Origin: Rhizomys pruinosus
Lineage: Eukaryota; Chordata; Mammalia; Rodentia; Spalacidae
Reading direction: 5' to 3'
Assembly (NCBI GenBank): GCA_009823505.1
Contig: VZQC01007982.1
Location: forward strand, 2,867,150 to 2,931,149
DNA length: 64,000 bases
A model generated the notes under the pieces. The model saw only the letters and a program-made list of their open reading frames with translations. It did no database searches and had not been told where the DNA came from. This document shows, one piece after another, positions 45,186 to 56,926 of the stretch. The position numbers and the translations under genes were made by a program. Each line of letters opens with the position of its first letter. The stretch's first letter is position 1.

Positions 45186-46389
45186 ATCTTCCATGTATCA
45201 AAAGTGCAATTCTACAATGCTACAGAGTAGCAGGGAAAGCAAAACAAGAACTGAGGAGGTAAAAGTGAGGAAAGCCAGAGAAAAAGTAGAAAAATCTACC
45301 CAAGAAGCTGGGGGTTGGGCAGGGCATTTAGAAAGAGCAAGAAGGCTGGCTTCCCAGGTGTGAACAGGTGGTTGTAATGACCAGCAGACCCACAGAATGA
45401 GGGTTGGTGTCACGGGCCTTGAAAAGCTCCATGACTAAGTAGAAGTTGTCATTTTCCAAATGAGGAAAGACAGGGACCCAGGATAACCTGCGGCAGGAAA
45501 AGGCAGCCCGAGCCTCAGCACATTGTACTGTTGAGTGAAAGTTTTAATAAAATAGCAAAGACCAAGTAAACTTGAATGTGTCCTCAGGTCAGAGGTAGGC
45601 GGAAAAGCATAGTCTGCTGCTTCCTGGAAACCCAGTGCCCTTCCCACAGCCTTGCCCAGCCTGCTGTGCTGACGTGAGCTGATGCTGCGGAGGGATGGGA
45701 CGGGATGGGATGGGAGCGGCCAAGTGGTAGGAAACTATTGTTTCTCAGGGCAAAGCCTCTTCCTCCGTATTTAAATTTAGCGAAGGCTCTTGAGGACTCT
45801 GAGCATGCGGATCAGCACTGAGAGCTGAGCAGGCCCTTTCCTCTGTGGATTGGCCCATTCATACTGGGCTTCTGGCCAGGGAAAGTCGATGGTGTGAAGT
45901 TTGTTTTTAACTCTAAGAGTGAGAGCATTGGGCTGCTTCAAGAAGATGAACCTGCCATACTTATTGGGTGGATAAAAGAAGCAAAATGTCTAGAGTGAGA
46001 AAAATCCATTACAACTGTCAAGCAGGGCACAGAAAGCAAGAAAGGTTCTAATCAACTTACACATGGGCCAGGAGCGCAGGCCATGAGGACCAAGTCCCTC
46101 AGGATCCTGGAGTGAGACGGAGCCCACAGCCAAGAACTCAGCCACAGACAAAACTCAGGGTCTTCCCAAAAGAGAAACACAGGGCAGACCTTAGATAAAT
46201 CACATGACTGCCGGGAAGCAGTTAGTTAGGCCCAAGATGAAGCTCATAAATATGAACCTTAGATGAAAATGCTGAAAATTACATAAGAAAATAAATGTAT
46301 AGAAAACGGGTGATGCCTAGTCCCTAGGAGATGCCCACCCCACCCTCTTTCTTGTCAGCCAATCACACCTCTTCCTTTTTGTGTGTGTT
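45186..46389. other. Intron; possible weak MIR at 45445-45520
   Basis: 'cattttccaaatgaggaaag' resembles the MIR core complement but is too short to call. A GGGAT-type short tandem lies at about 45693-45713. Otherwise nothing recognised. Confidence 0.45.
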
Positions 46390-46634
46390 TAAATTTTTTA
46401 ATTAAATTTAATTAATTTTTGTGTTTCTTTTTTTTAATGAAAAAAAGTAGTGTCTGCACGTAGGTTGGTGCACCCGTGTTGTGCAATGCCAGGGAGGTCA
46501 GAAGAGGGTGTCTGATTCCCCTGGAACTGGAGTTAAAGACGGTTCTTAGCCACCATGTGGGTGCCGGGACTCAAACCTGGGTCCTCTGCAAGAGCAGTCA
46601 GTGCTCTTAACCACTGAGCCATCTCTCCAGCCCC
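46390..46634 (-). mobile_element. B3 SINE
   Basis: AT-rich tail, 'aggttggtgcacccgtgttg', 'ctggaactggagttaaagac' and 'actgagccatctctccagcc', the same subfamily as 3932-4162. Confidence 0.9.
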
Positions 46635-46647
46635 CACACCTTTTTCT

Positions 46648-46805
46648 TTCTTTTTTTTTTAAATTTATTTATTTATATATAAATTTTTTATCAAATCTAG
46701 ACCTGTGTCCCCCCCATCCCCCCACCCCACCAGAGCTCACAAATTTCTGCCAAACATGCTTTTCATCTCTTTCTTAGTCTTTCTCAGTATTCTCCATGAC
46801 CCCAT
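46648..46805 (-). mobile_element. 5'-truncated L1 3' end
   Basis: Poly-T/AT tail followed by a C-rich tract (complement of the L1 3' UTR purine tract). A 10-bp duplication, ACCTTTTTCT, is at 46638-46647 and 46806-46815. A short L1-mediated insertion of about 158 bp. Confidence 0.6.
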
Positions 46806-46959
46806 ACCTTTTTCTAAGAAGCCAGGTGGCCCCCATCAGGGGCCCTAGTCAGGCAGCTGGACTCCCAGTGACCATACAGATGAAGAAAGCATGGCATACT
46901 TGATTCAGGCTCTGCCATTCATCCTGATTCTTTGTCTACACCTTTTCAATGGTGTAGAC

Positions 46960-47262
46960 GTGCCCTGCCCCTCCCGCCCCCATAGGCTCCAAGCATCTGA
47001 ACACTACATAAGTTGGCGGTGCTGTTTGGGAAGTCATGGAGCTTTCTAGAGGTGTGACCATGTTGGAAGAAGCACATCACTGAGGACTTTGAGAATGCTT
47101 TCCCTCTTCCAGTCTGCTTCTATTTCCTGTCCCTGCTTGAAGATGTGAGTTCTCAGCTCCAGCCGCCCAGGATCATAAGTCAAATATACTCCTCCTTCTA
47201 CAAGTTGCCTTGGTCACGGCACTTTATCACAGCCACAGAAAAAGTAACTAGTATAGTAACTA
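46960..47262 (+). mobile_element. Rodent medium-reiterated repeat, family uncertain
   Basis: 'ggaagtcatggagctttcta', 'gaggtgtgaccatgttggaa', 'acaagttgccttggtcacgg' and 'ctttatcacagccacag' follow the order of a common rodent repeat that ends in 'agtaacta'. Confidence 0.55.
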
Positions 47263-47286
47263 GTATAGTAACAGCTAGTATAGCCC
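47245..47286 (+). repeat. Short tandem repeat at the element's end
   Basis: 'taactagtatag' repeated about 2.5 to 3 times at the 3' boundary of the preceding repeat. Confidence 0.75.
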
Positions 47287-49714
47287 TATCAAAGCTTCGA
47301 GGAGCCAAAAGACGGGGCAGCGTTTAGCCACTGTTGCTCCCTGGATGTAAACTTGGAGATTCAATATATTGGTTCCAGTCGTCTCATTGGCCCAGACTTG
47401 CAGCTCAGTGTGCCAAGCAGCCTCCACAGTGGCCCTTGGAGATCTCCACCCCTCCTTGTACCCATGGCCTCATGGAGCCCCTCCCCCTGCGCGGGTTCCC
47501 AATAGCAGGCTTCTAGCAGGCAGAGCAAAATGATGAAACGTCACTTCTGAATGGGATTCCACAGAGATAATTACCTCCCTCCCTCTCGTTCTCTCTCTTC
47601 CTTTCTCTCCCCTCTTGATCTGCAGAAGTAAGTTGTCATATTTCACTGGTGTATGAGTGTAGCTTTCATGAATGGGTCCACATGGCAGAGTTGACCTATT
47701 CATCACCAGGGAGGACCTGATTGCTCCTGGGATTGGATCTTCCACCATTCTGGTCTTGAACCACAAGATGACTACAGTCATACCCAGCACTTTGACTTGA
47801 GCCTGAGATTGACCATAAGCCAGAGGATCCAGCTAAGCTCTGCCTGGCTTCCTGATCCCAGAAAACTGTATGGTAACGAATGTCCTAAGACTCTGGGTTT
47901 AGAGGTAGTAATAGGTGAGCAATATACAGGGACACATGGATTGAGATACAAGGTCTAAAAAAAGTAACCAATATGTTTTTATAAGAACCTAGGAAAAGCC
48001 ACTAGGAAAAGAACTACGACACCACAAGAAGCAAGCCTGGTGGTCACATTCTGGGAATCCTAAGAATAAGGTGGACTCTAAAGATCCCCCTACCCCAGTC
48101 GGAGCGTCAAGAGGTAAGCTACTATTCAGTCCATGGCTGCTGCCTTTCCTCTCAATTGGCCGAAGAAGTCAAATCAATTTCCGATGCTGAAGACCCCTGA
48201 CTGATTATATCCTTGCTAGGACCCTGCCCTGTATTGAGCCCCAGAACTTAGTCTCTTCTAATGGAGAGTCTATCAGGGACAAACCCAGCAGGTAAGGGGA
48301 CCATTTAGAGCTGAGGTTCTGTTTCTCTCTTGCCTTCTGGGTTCTCCTACCCTGCTGCATAGGTATCTCTTCTATCGTTGTTGTCTTGGTTACATGGCCA
48401 GACTCCTAATATCTGCTAGTTTTCATTCTAATGATATGTTCTTGTAAAGCATAATATTTTACTTCAATTGCATGTGTCACTGGATAAATTCCTCCGGCGT
48501 GCCTGACATTTGTGTATCAGCTCCTTGAATGTGCTCTATGATTTGGGGTATTTTTGCAGCACTTTCTTCAATTTTAATGTCTTCGCATTTTAATGTATGA
48601 TCAGTATCTTTCCACACAAATGTATATACACACATATGATTCAAAGAAGTGGCATGTGTATCAATAAATCTTGAGTTGGCAAAATTTATTTCAAACAGTC
48701 TCCTTCAATCATGCGCATGAACAGGGATCTCCCGGGGAAGAGACTGACGGGTGCTCCTGAGGCACTGTTTGCTGGAGATCACGTGTGCTTCTGCAGGAAG
48801 AAGGAAGTGGGAAAATCCAGCCACAGTGTCAAGCTGCCTAGAGGGGGGCAGCATCAACGGCCATGGCAAGGATATGTCCCGTGCTCGCTCAGGTCACCTC
48901 TAAGTGACCACCTGAGATCCTCCATGATCAGAGTAGTAAATAATAGGAAATGGTAGGGAGACAGGAGCAGCGGAGAAACATTTATGGTAAAAGGTTGGTT
49001 CAGGGCTTCGTTGGTTTACGTATGTAAAACATGCCCGAGAAAGTGTTCACCAGCTTGGTTGCTTTTTACCCACTGGATACAACATGAGGAGAAAATTTAA
49101 ACCCTGCAGAAGAGATTAAGACTAGGCAAGAGGAAGGTCCAGGGGAAGTAGACAGGTCAACGCAAGGCCGAGTAAGACTGAGGAGCCAGGCTTAGGAGGT
49201 TCGAGCTAGAAGGAATTGTGGCAGAATAGCTATCTCTATGTCCCTGGTGAGATGTAGACCCAGAGGAGAGAAAAGCAGGTTCTTTGCTATATCTGTGGGC
49301 TCTTTGCTTACAGAACTTTCAACCTCAGCTTCTATTTCTTTTACATAAAGCATAGGTTAAGATCCTTGCAGGCTCAATACTAGCAAAATCCAGAATGTGA
49401 CATGTAAAACAGCAGAGGAAACAAACACCCAGACTGCCTGGAGGGCCTTCCCCACTCTAGAAACAGGGCCACACCAATTCTTTCACATTCCTTTCCTTCC
49501 TGCTTGGCTCCTAACACATGCCAACTCACAATAGCAGCTCTGCTTTGAAGAAGCACCTAGCATAACCAAGCCAAATGACAAAACCTGAATCAGTACAGGA
49601 GCTCTCTACTCAAGTTCCCGGTCAAGAGGTTATCCCCACACTGCGCTTCCCCTGGTCTCCCCACAGTTCTGCCCAGCTGGTCGGCTTTACGTGGCATAGG
49701 CTCATTTTAAATTT
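47287..49714. other. Intron, repeat-poor
   Basis: About 2.4 kb with no recognised repeats or coding similarity. AT-rich between about 48430 and 48690. Confidence 0.55.
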
Positions 49715-49888
49715 GATGTACTATTACTGTGTGTGTACATGATAGGGGAGGGGCAAGGGTCACAGTGCACATGTGGCAACCAGAGGACAACTCTGTGAAG
49801 TTGGTTCTCTCTTTCTACCTTTATGTGGGTTCCAAGGATCGAACTCAGGTCACCATGCTTGTAACAACTGATCCATATCATCAGTCCC
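49715..49888 (-). mobile_element. B3-like SINE
   Basis: 'aaccagaggacaactctgtg', 'agttggttctctctttctac' and 'ggatcgaactcaggtcacca' are B3 complement segments; the head is diverged. Confidence 0.62.
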
Positions 49889-50011
49889 TGGATTTATTTT
49901 TAATCAAAGGGGATTCAAATTTCCAGAGAAGTTTTGAAAAGAATTCCCAGATGTATTTAGGCAGAGCGAGGACTGGAGGAGGCCAGATTGGATACTGCTG
50001 TGTGGCTCAGG

Positions 50012-50014
<3 letters not shown>

Positions 50015-50062
<48 letters not shown>
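50015..50062. repeat. (CA)n microsatellite
   Basis: 48 bp of pure CA. Confidence 0.97.
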
Positions 50063-50064
<2 letters not shown>

Positions 50065-50364
50065 GCATCCAGAGAAGCTGTGTTCAGAATCACACCTAGA
50101 CCCAGATGTGACTCCCCCTCACCCCTGCACCCCAGGCTAGTTCCCCTTCTGGACTCAGGGAACAACAAACATGTTGATTTAAAACAGGTCCAAGGAATAA
50201 AAGTAAGATGATCGAATCAATCTGCAGGCCATTTCAAGTAAGGCTCGCTCCTGTGTTTTACTCTCCTGTAGCATTCGAACTGGGGCACACACCAGTTCCC
50301 ATCCAGGGAGGATGCTCCGGCTTAGAGCATAGGTGTATATCTACTACAGGCTCACTCAAGGTTC

Positions 50365-50740
50365 ATTTCAATTGCCAACTTAATCACATAAAGAACCACC
50401 TACAACATTCCTTTGGGTATGTCTGAATGCTTCCACAGAGGATGAACCCAGGGGTTTTGACCCACCCTGAATGTGGCTGGCCCCATCATTAGACTGGTCC
50501 ATATGAATAAAAAAGGGACATAGAGAAAGCCAAGCACCAGCATCTCCCTTTCCCTGTTTCCCGATCCACAGAGATGTTAGAAAGCGGTCACCTGCTGCCA
50601 CGGTCAGGAGCTGGTCCCTCTGCCATGATGAGCTGTATCCCTCCATAATGAGCTGTACCCCCACATCCTCAGCCCAAAGAAACCTTTCCACCTTCAAATT
50701 GCTTCTTTTAGGTATTTGATCACAGCAATGATAAAAATTA
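50365..50740 (+). mobile_element. URR1-type repeat (tentative)
   Basis: Order of motifs as at 2585-3010: 'ttgacccaccctgaatgtgg', 'aagccaagcaccagcatctc', 'atgatgagctgtatccctcc', 'tatttgatcacagcaatg'. More diverged. Confidence 0.55.
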
Positions 50741-51009
50741 AATTCCGACTCATAGCAGAAAGAGCCATGGCTCTACTCTCCACCCCTCAGATACAAGCAG
50801 CATAATGTAGCAAAAACACTCAGGAAAGACGCAGCCTCAAAGGGAAAGGAGCGATCACACCTCCAGCGGAAGTTTATGATGTTGTGGTTCACGGTGAATG
50901 TCAGCCTCTCCCTCTGTTGTCAGGCAGTAATTCACTGCCAATCAGTAACCATAAAATATGATCACTTAGTGCAAGGAGAGGAAGAGGCAGAAGGGATTTA
51001 GGGAGAGGG

Positions 51010-51177
51010 TTTTTTTTTTTTTTTTTTTTTTTTTGGTCTTTTTGAGACAGGGTCTCCCTGTAGCCTCAGCTGTCCTAGAACTCACTTTGTAGACCAGGCT
51101 GACCTTGAACTCACAGAGATCTACCTGCCTCTGCCTCCTGAGTGCTGGGATTAAAGCTGTGCACCGCTATGCCCAGC
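51010..51177 (-). mobile_element. B1 SINE
   Basis: A 25-base poly-T, 'gagacagggtctccctgtag', 'gaccaggctgaccttgaact' and 'gtgctgggattaaagctgtg'. Full-length. Confidence 0.95.
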
Positions 51178-51359
51178 AGGCGAGATAGTTAAGCAAATGG
51201 ATCTCTAACGTGGGTGGAAGGTTCTCAGATTCACACACCTTAAAGTAAGTCAAGGTAATGTTTGCCTTATGGGTTTTACCTAGAGATGAAATTTTAACAG
51301 ACTGTGGGTTCTAAACTCCTGGACATGTCTTAATGATTTTAGCATTTATATGTCAGGTT

Positions 51360-51517
51360 TATTTTTTGTTAGTTTGTTTGTTTGTTTGTTTTTTACTATA
51401 GTCCCAGCTGGCCTGGAACTCACTATAGAGACAAGATTGGCCTTAGTCTCACAGAGATCTGCTTGCCTCTGCCTACTGAGTGCTGGGATTAAAGGTGTCT
51501 ACACAGCTCTGTCTGTC
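51360..51517 (-). mobile_element. B1 SINE
   Basis: (GTTT)n tail, then 'cccagctggcctggaactca', 'tgcctctgcctactgagtgc' and 'tgggattaaaggtgtct'. Deleted at the start of its 3' half. Confidence 0.88.
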
Positions 51518-51567
51518 AGGTTCCTTAACAGAACATGACTTTTATGTTCACTGTGGGGAAAGTCTGC

Positions 51568-51569
<2 letters not shown>

Positions 51570-51617
<48 letters not shown>
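51570..51617. repeat. (CA)n microsatellite
   Basis: 48 bp of pure CA. Confidence 0.97.
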
Positions 51618-51620
<3 letters not shown>

Positions 51621-52837
51621 AGCAAACACAAAAGACATCCAAATTACTACTTTCTTCACCTCCTTTCCCCTTGCCTCATGTGATGCCCCAAGGAGTGAAA
51701 TTATGGTCATCAAAGGCTGAAAATAATTGGGGCCCATACCTTTCAAGTAAAATGAAAAGTCAGTAATTTTGAGGGCAGCCTATGGGTAGCTGTAGTCTAG
51801 CTCTCGGGTCCCTAAAACCCACAGCCAACATCCCTTACTTTCAGAAAAACCCCAAGCCCCTTCCCGCCCACCTTGCCCACTTTGAGTCCCTTGTCATGCT
51901 GCAAAGAACTCTGAAAGGCCCTTGATACACACAGGAGATTATTACAGGGCTCGACAATGCCAGCTCTGTAATTATGGCTGCTGTATGGTTTCCAATATTC
52001 TCACATCCTGAGCTCAGTCACTCACAAAACTTGCTACAAAGTCCTCCTGCAGCCTATAGACCTCCATGGCTGGGCCTTTGCCCAAAAAAGGTGGTTGTGG
52101 GTCCGATAACCTCTGGGAAAAGCAAGCCAGAGTTATTGCAAGGAAGGGGGCGTGGTGCTCCGCTAATAATGGGTGGTGGGAAATTCTATTGTCTAGGAAA
52201 ATAAATAAACGGGCCACTTTCACTTTTTATTATTTCAAACAACAGACACGGCAGCCCTGCCTTCCTTTTCCAACTCAGACTGTCCCCTGGGCTGGCTGTG
52301 CTGAGCCTGCAGAAGCGGTCGCCAGGCTTGAGGAAAACTATTAAGCGGCTGCCACTCTGAGCCTGTGGAGCAGAAAGTTTGCTGCGTGGATGGTGCAGGT
52401 CTCCCCAGGAGGACAGCCAGCTCGTTCCCCCCACTCGACCCCTCTGCTCCTAGCTTTCAGAGATTTGTGCCTCACCAGCCCCCACCGCTGCTGGGGAAAT
52501 TAAATTTAATGTCCCAGGTGGCTGAAACGGGACTGTTCTTACACAAACCCACCCAAGGGAAAGATGAGAAATGCCAGCCTGCATGTGGCTGAAACAACCC
52601 CTAGCTTCCGGTTGGTATGGCCTGCCACCCATGCATGGCTCTTCCCCTACCTTCCCCAGATGGGCGATTTCTGAGCACTGCTCACCCAGGATCCCAGAGC
52701 GGGCTCAGCCCTACCCATGGAGCTGTGCTGCACTGAGCCCCAGTGCCAGGCTACAGGCTTACTCTCAGTAGTGTTTATTCCCCAGAAGGAGCAAAGCTGG
52801 TTAACAGATACTTCATTGTATGAATTGTGCATAGTGA
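51618..52837. other. Intron, repeat-poor
   Basis: No repeat recognised. Includes 'aaattaaatttaatgtccca' near 52500 within GC-richer DNA. No coding similarity. Confidence 0.5.
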
Positions 52838-53045
52838 TTGTATTGGTCAGTGTCTTATTGCCATCACATACACCCAAGATAATTAGCTTATAACAAGAAA
52901 AAGAGTGATCTGGGCTCATAGTTTGAGAATTTCGAGCCTCATTCCACTGGTCTCATTGCTTTGAAATGGGCAGATTGCTGCATGATGAGAAGAACATATG
53001 ATGGGGGGAATGTATGTGAGTCAGGGAGCGAGAGGGAAACAGAAA
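52838..53045 (-). mobile_element. Medium-reiterated repeat, diverged
   Basis: 'tattggtcagtgtcttattg', 'agataattagcttataacaa', 'tgggctcatagtttgagaat' and 'cattgctttgaaatgggcag' follow the family seen at 3565-4185. Confidence 0.45.
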
Positions 53046-54195
53046 GGGACAGCAGTGGCGCAGCTTCCTTCAAGGGCCCGACTTGACCTCGGGGTCCTGT
53101 ACCAGCCCCCACTTCCCAAAGGCTTCACCACCATCCGGAAGTGCCTCCCTACGGACAAGGTTTTCACACAGGAGCCGGACGACAGCAGCAATGCCTTTTC
53201 CAGCAAACTGAATAACAGCAAAACCAGAGCCATCTAAACAACCAGCAGAAATGGCCATAAGGTCTCTGTCTGCAGAAAGCTCACAGACTTCTCTTCCTGG
53301 TTATATGGAGGCCTACTGGATACCCATTCAGAAGGACAGAGATTTGATGCCTAGCCCACTTAGGGCTACATGCCTCAGCCTAAGGGAGGCAGGAAAGTGC
53401 TGGAGTCAGCAGAATGCCCCATAGCGACAGAGCGAGGAGTGACAGGGAGAGCGAGCAGCTCTGTGAGGGCAGCCCACCCATGCCTCACAGCACCTTCTCT
53501 TGGACTCTATAGCACGCAGTTCAATACATAGGTAAAATTCCCAGAGTTACGGCAGCAGGAATCAGTTCAAATGTTTACCATGTTCTATGCAGAAAAGGCA
53601 GGAATCTATGAATATAATTCTTAAAGATGTGCAGACAATGGGTAAATCACATTTCAGCCGTGACACTGATGGCGGGACACTAACTTGAGGAAGAGTGACA
53701 GTAGGCATGCTGCAGGTATCCTTCCTCTTTACAGTGCTGCCACAGCACTCCAGGGGAGACATGCTGCTTTCTTTTCCAGATAGTTAAATAGTTATTCTAT
53801 ACGCCCATAACCCACTCACTGCTCACTCAGCGCCTGCCTCGCATGCCCTCCACACACTCACACTGTAGACCTACAACCTGTGCGTGAAGACACCAAGTTC
53901 ACAGAAGGAACTGATTGCTGGGCTGTTACAGTGGGGTTATGGAGTACACGCGGCCTTCTAGACTTGCACAGACTGTGTCCTCATGACCGTCCAGAGCGAA
54001 TCCCAAGACATCCAGAAAGAAAAAGGTGAAATCAAGACCGTCTTTGCCACTTTGCTTAGTCTGGCTCATACAATGTTTGGAGAATACCAAGGGAAACCTA
54101 AATAAACCAAACAAGTCAACGAACAGACTGATATAGTTAAATTCTGCCCAAATCAATAAACCTTTACAGAGAAAAACCTTAAAAAGATTGAGAGA
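53046..54195. other. Intron, nothing recognised
   Basis: No repeat or coding similarity recognised. Compositionally ordinary. Confidence 0.5.
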
Positions 54196-54335
54196 AAGAT
54201 GCAGGACATGTATGGCAGAATGCATGATCTGGGGTGGGGCGGGGGGGGAAGGGAAAGGGGAATATGTCTAAATTGAACAGAAAAATGATGTCTGAAATAT
54301 ACAAAACATCAATAAAAGTATTATATTAAAAAAGT
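54196..54335 (+). mobile_element. L1-like 3' end fragment with G-rich tract
   Basis: Second member of the pair with 107-262: 'cagaatgcatgatctgg', a G-rich stretch at about 54232-54261, then an AT-rich end with AATAAA. The G-rich stretch has several runs of three or more G. Confidence 0.55.
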
Positions 54336-55112
54336 AGAAATGTGGAAGAGCAACTAATGACCAGCTAATAGAAAACAGGACCTCTGACTTCCAGAATTAG
54401 AAGACACTGAAACCCATCAAAGAGGACATACAATGAATCCACCTCCATTCCACTGAGTAGCCTGAGCTGAGAACATGTCTGAATGGCAGGTACACCCAAT
54501 ATTGCCAAGGGTCCAGGATCACCCAGTGTGCAGGCACCGGGATCACAAGCCAAGTCCTCCAATCCATTCTCAAGCCACTACTGTGCTTCCATTGCAGCCA
54601 CAATGTCCTCTTCTCACAAGCTGCCTCTTGGCCCCATTAGCAGTTCTCAAACAGGTCTGCACATTGCTCCATCTGTTCCCAGAATGAATTCCAGATGGAT
54701 GCACCATCCCAGAAGGGCTGGAACAAGAGGAAAGGCACATTCCCTCCCCCATCCACCTTCTCCAACCACCTACACTTTAACAGAGCCCTCACCTAAGGGC
54801 ACAAGGCCAAGTGGAACAGAGTAGACCATTTGGAACAACCTAGTAAGGCTGGGCTAAGAATTCTCATGTGCTTGCCAGCTCTTGGGAAAGGTGAATCCAT
54901 CCACTCATGGAGCCTGATCCCCACAACAACCTACAAATGAAGGCAGAGAAAGGGCATGTGACTCTCATAACAACAACAGCATATCTCCTCAGTTCAAACC
55001 TGTATTACTGGCCTACCAGGCCCATGACAACAAGAAATCATATGGACAGACTCCATCCCTGTGGGGACAGGCTGTCTTTATAATAATCAAATGGATCACA
55101 CCTCATTCCTAC
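54336..55112 (-). other. PLXNA4: Intron adjoining the 5' splice donor
   Basis: Intron sequence just downstream of the exon in the transcript. No repeat recognised. Confidence 0.6.
55111..55112 (-). promoter_or_regulatory. PLXNA4: 5' splice donor (GT)
   Basis: On the minus strand the exon ends AAG and the intron begins GTAGGAATG, a usable donor: G at -1 and GTAGG at +1 to +5 (consensus GTRAGT). Cutting here ends the exon after a complete Lys codon. Confidence 0.92.
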
Positions 55113-55295
55113 CTTCTTTAGCTTGCCACTTTTGGTGCCCACGAAGGCCAGAGAGTGATTCTTGTAGACATAGGCGATGACGGATGTCATGCGGTCCCTG
55201 TCCTCTGTGAAGACAGGAATGCCACGTACCATCTCAGACACTCCCAGAGGAGCATTCATGTCCAGGCCACAGAAGTTATCATCTATGGTTAGGAG
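55113..55295 (-). CDS. PLXNA4: Plexin-A sema-domain exon, 61 codons
   Basis: Encodes 61 residues of the extracellular sema domain of a class A plexin, the cell-surface receptor family that, with neuropilins, transduces semaphorin signals for axon guidance. Visible landmarks: the start [14 protein letters not shown], the middle [19 protein letters not shown] and the end [12 protein letters not shown]. The combination NAPLGVSEM with [10 protein letters not shown] fits PLXNA4 as I remember it and differs from the 'NQPLGG' version I associate with PLXNA2. A1 and A3 were not excluded. Both ends fall between codons (phase 0-0), so skipping would keep the frame. The exon runs 55295 to 55113 in transcript order, with AG before it and GT after it. 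Continuations beyond the splice sites in the raw frame are intronic. Confidence 0.9.
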
Positions 55296-55318
55296 CTGAA
55301 AATAAAGAGGAGAAAAAT
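55296..55318 (-). promoter_or_regulatory. PLXNA4: 3' splice acceptor, pyrimidine tract and branch-point candidate
   Basis: On the minus strand the intron ends in a pyrimidine-rich stretch and TTTTCAG. CTAAT with its A at 55318 fits the mammalian branch consensus yUnAy and lies 22 nt from the exon boundary. All are in canonical order. Confidence 0.88.
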
Positions 55319-56818
55319 TAGAAAGGAACATTGGGGAAATGACAGATGTATGAAGCCAGGGAACTCTAGGGCTCGAAGACTCCTTAGCGACGGATCATGG
55401 GTTCCAAACCCTTTCTTGTTTATATGAGATCTCAGCTGCAGAAGAACTAGATGGCTGTCCAAAGGCACCTGAGTAGGCAGCCGCAGGACCATGGCAACAA
55501 CACAGACCCCTGGAACTTCTCACCGTGCTCCATGTCCTCTCTGAACTCCCTCAACCCTTCCAGTGCCATCTTGGTGGCATTGATTAACCATCATCACAGT
55601 CCCATGGAAAAGCTTTGGCCCAGCCTTTTGTGAGGGCTCCAAACATCTGGCCTCTAGTGTAAGAGAGCAGTGACCTCCATGTTAATATACTAACTTTGAA
55701 GCAGAAGAGCTGGTGAGGACTCAAATGGGTAGAATGAAGGCTGACATATTAAAGTGTGACTAACAGGATGACAGTGGAAACATGTCCAAGTGGTCAGCAA
55801 GGGAGGAGGGCTCAAGGAAGGAAGGGTCATACCTGTTCAAGAGCCAGCTCTCAGGGTCCCCGTCTCCAAGACTACACTGAAGAGAGGCAGCCATGGCCTT
55901 GCGATACTGATGCTAGCCTTTCCCAGAGCATCCTCCATGCAACCACGCTCCCCAAGGTGTTCCACACAGATAGACCACTTAGGGAATAAACTTCTGGGGA
56001 ACACTAAGCGATTCACAACAGAAGATCCTAAAAAGAAATGTATTTAACCTGGCCTCAGGATTCCCCACACTTCCAAACCACTTTACACTTCTGAGCACTC
56101 TCAAAGGGGAAAATTCTTGAACTATCCTATGAGACACATGATCCGACTCTTCTTCTGACTCCAGAATGTACATCTTCCTGAGGTCAGGGGTGAGCGGGAA
56201 AGGCTTCTGGGCCAATTTCCCAACATTTCCACTCAATGTTCCTCTTTTTCATACCAGACTTCCAGCTACACCATGTGAAAGAGGGGACTCCGTTCAACAG
56301 TGGGCTCCCCCCAGGTTCTGTTGTACCCTGAAGGATGCAGACCTCCACAGTGGCTGGTGAGTGCCCCACACTCACCTCCAGCAGGTTTGATTTGCCTCAA
56401 ACTTCTCCAAGGTGCTATGGACTAGATTTCTCCCCCTTCCTTGGAAGCACCGTGTGGCCTCAGGAGAGTTACTCTGTCTTCTTGTGCTTTTATTTTGCAC
56501 ACTATAAAACTGAAGGAAACAACCCCTGCTTTTTTGATGGGCTACCATAAAGCCTACTGAGTTTGGGCCTGTAAACGTCTTTGGACCTTTCAGAGAACAA
56601 AGTGAAAGAAAATATAAGGTGTCGCTTTTTTAAAGGCTTCAATCCAGCCAAAACAAGAGACATCTGGAGAACAGCGGGCAGGCTCTTGCCAGCACAACCC
56701 TGTGAAAGTGGGCTATTCCTTTCTCCAGGGCCTGCGGGCTCTTCTACTGCATTCCAGAGGAGGGGTGGGACAGGCAGCACCCATCTCAGGGAGGGGGGCA
56801 AGCAGCTGAGCATGGAAA

Positions 56819-56926
56819 GTTCTGCATGTGGCTGCCCAGGCTTGCCCACACTGTTCCCTTTTTCTTCCATGGTAGTCAGGGTATATGGCGACAGTATGGC
56901 CAGGCCTGGGCAGCCACATGCAGAAC
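56819..56926. repeat. Imperfect inverted repeat / hairpin, 36-nt arms and 36-nt loop
   Basis: Left arm 56819-56854 pairs with right arm 56891-56926, with three mismatches by eye and a perfect block of about 23 bp (complement of gcctgggcagccacatgcag). The 36-nt spacer is 56855-56890. It lies in the intron 1.5 kb upstream of the exon. Confidence 0.9.

Larger units (their letters stand above)
1..55112 (-). other. PLXNA4: Large intron downstream of the plexin exon (3' in the transcript)
   Basis: The plexin exon at 55113-55295 is on the minus strand, so lower coordinates lie 3' of it in the transcript. Across this stretch I see no other open frame with recognisable protein similarity. It contains interspersed repeats, microsatellites and the duplicated block. 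A short following exon (sema/PSI region) was looked for by eye and not seen, but exons of about 100 bp could be missed. The true intron length is overstated here if copy B is an assembly artefact. Confidence 0.7.

Noticed and set aside
49729..50211. 160-codon open frame, the longest in the window
   Set aside because: It runs through a B3-like SINE and a pure (CA)n tract giving a Thr-His repeat. No protein family resemblance.
55038..55112. Extension of the plexin open frame past Lys-61
   Set aside because: The residues after GKLKK are not plexin-like and begin precisely at a GT donor, so they are intron.
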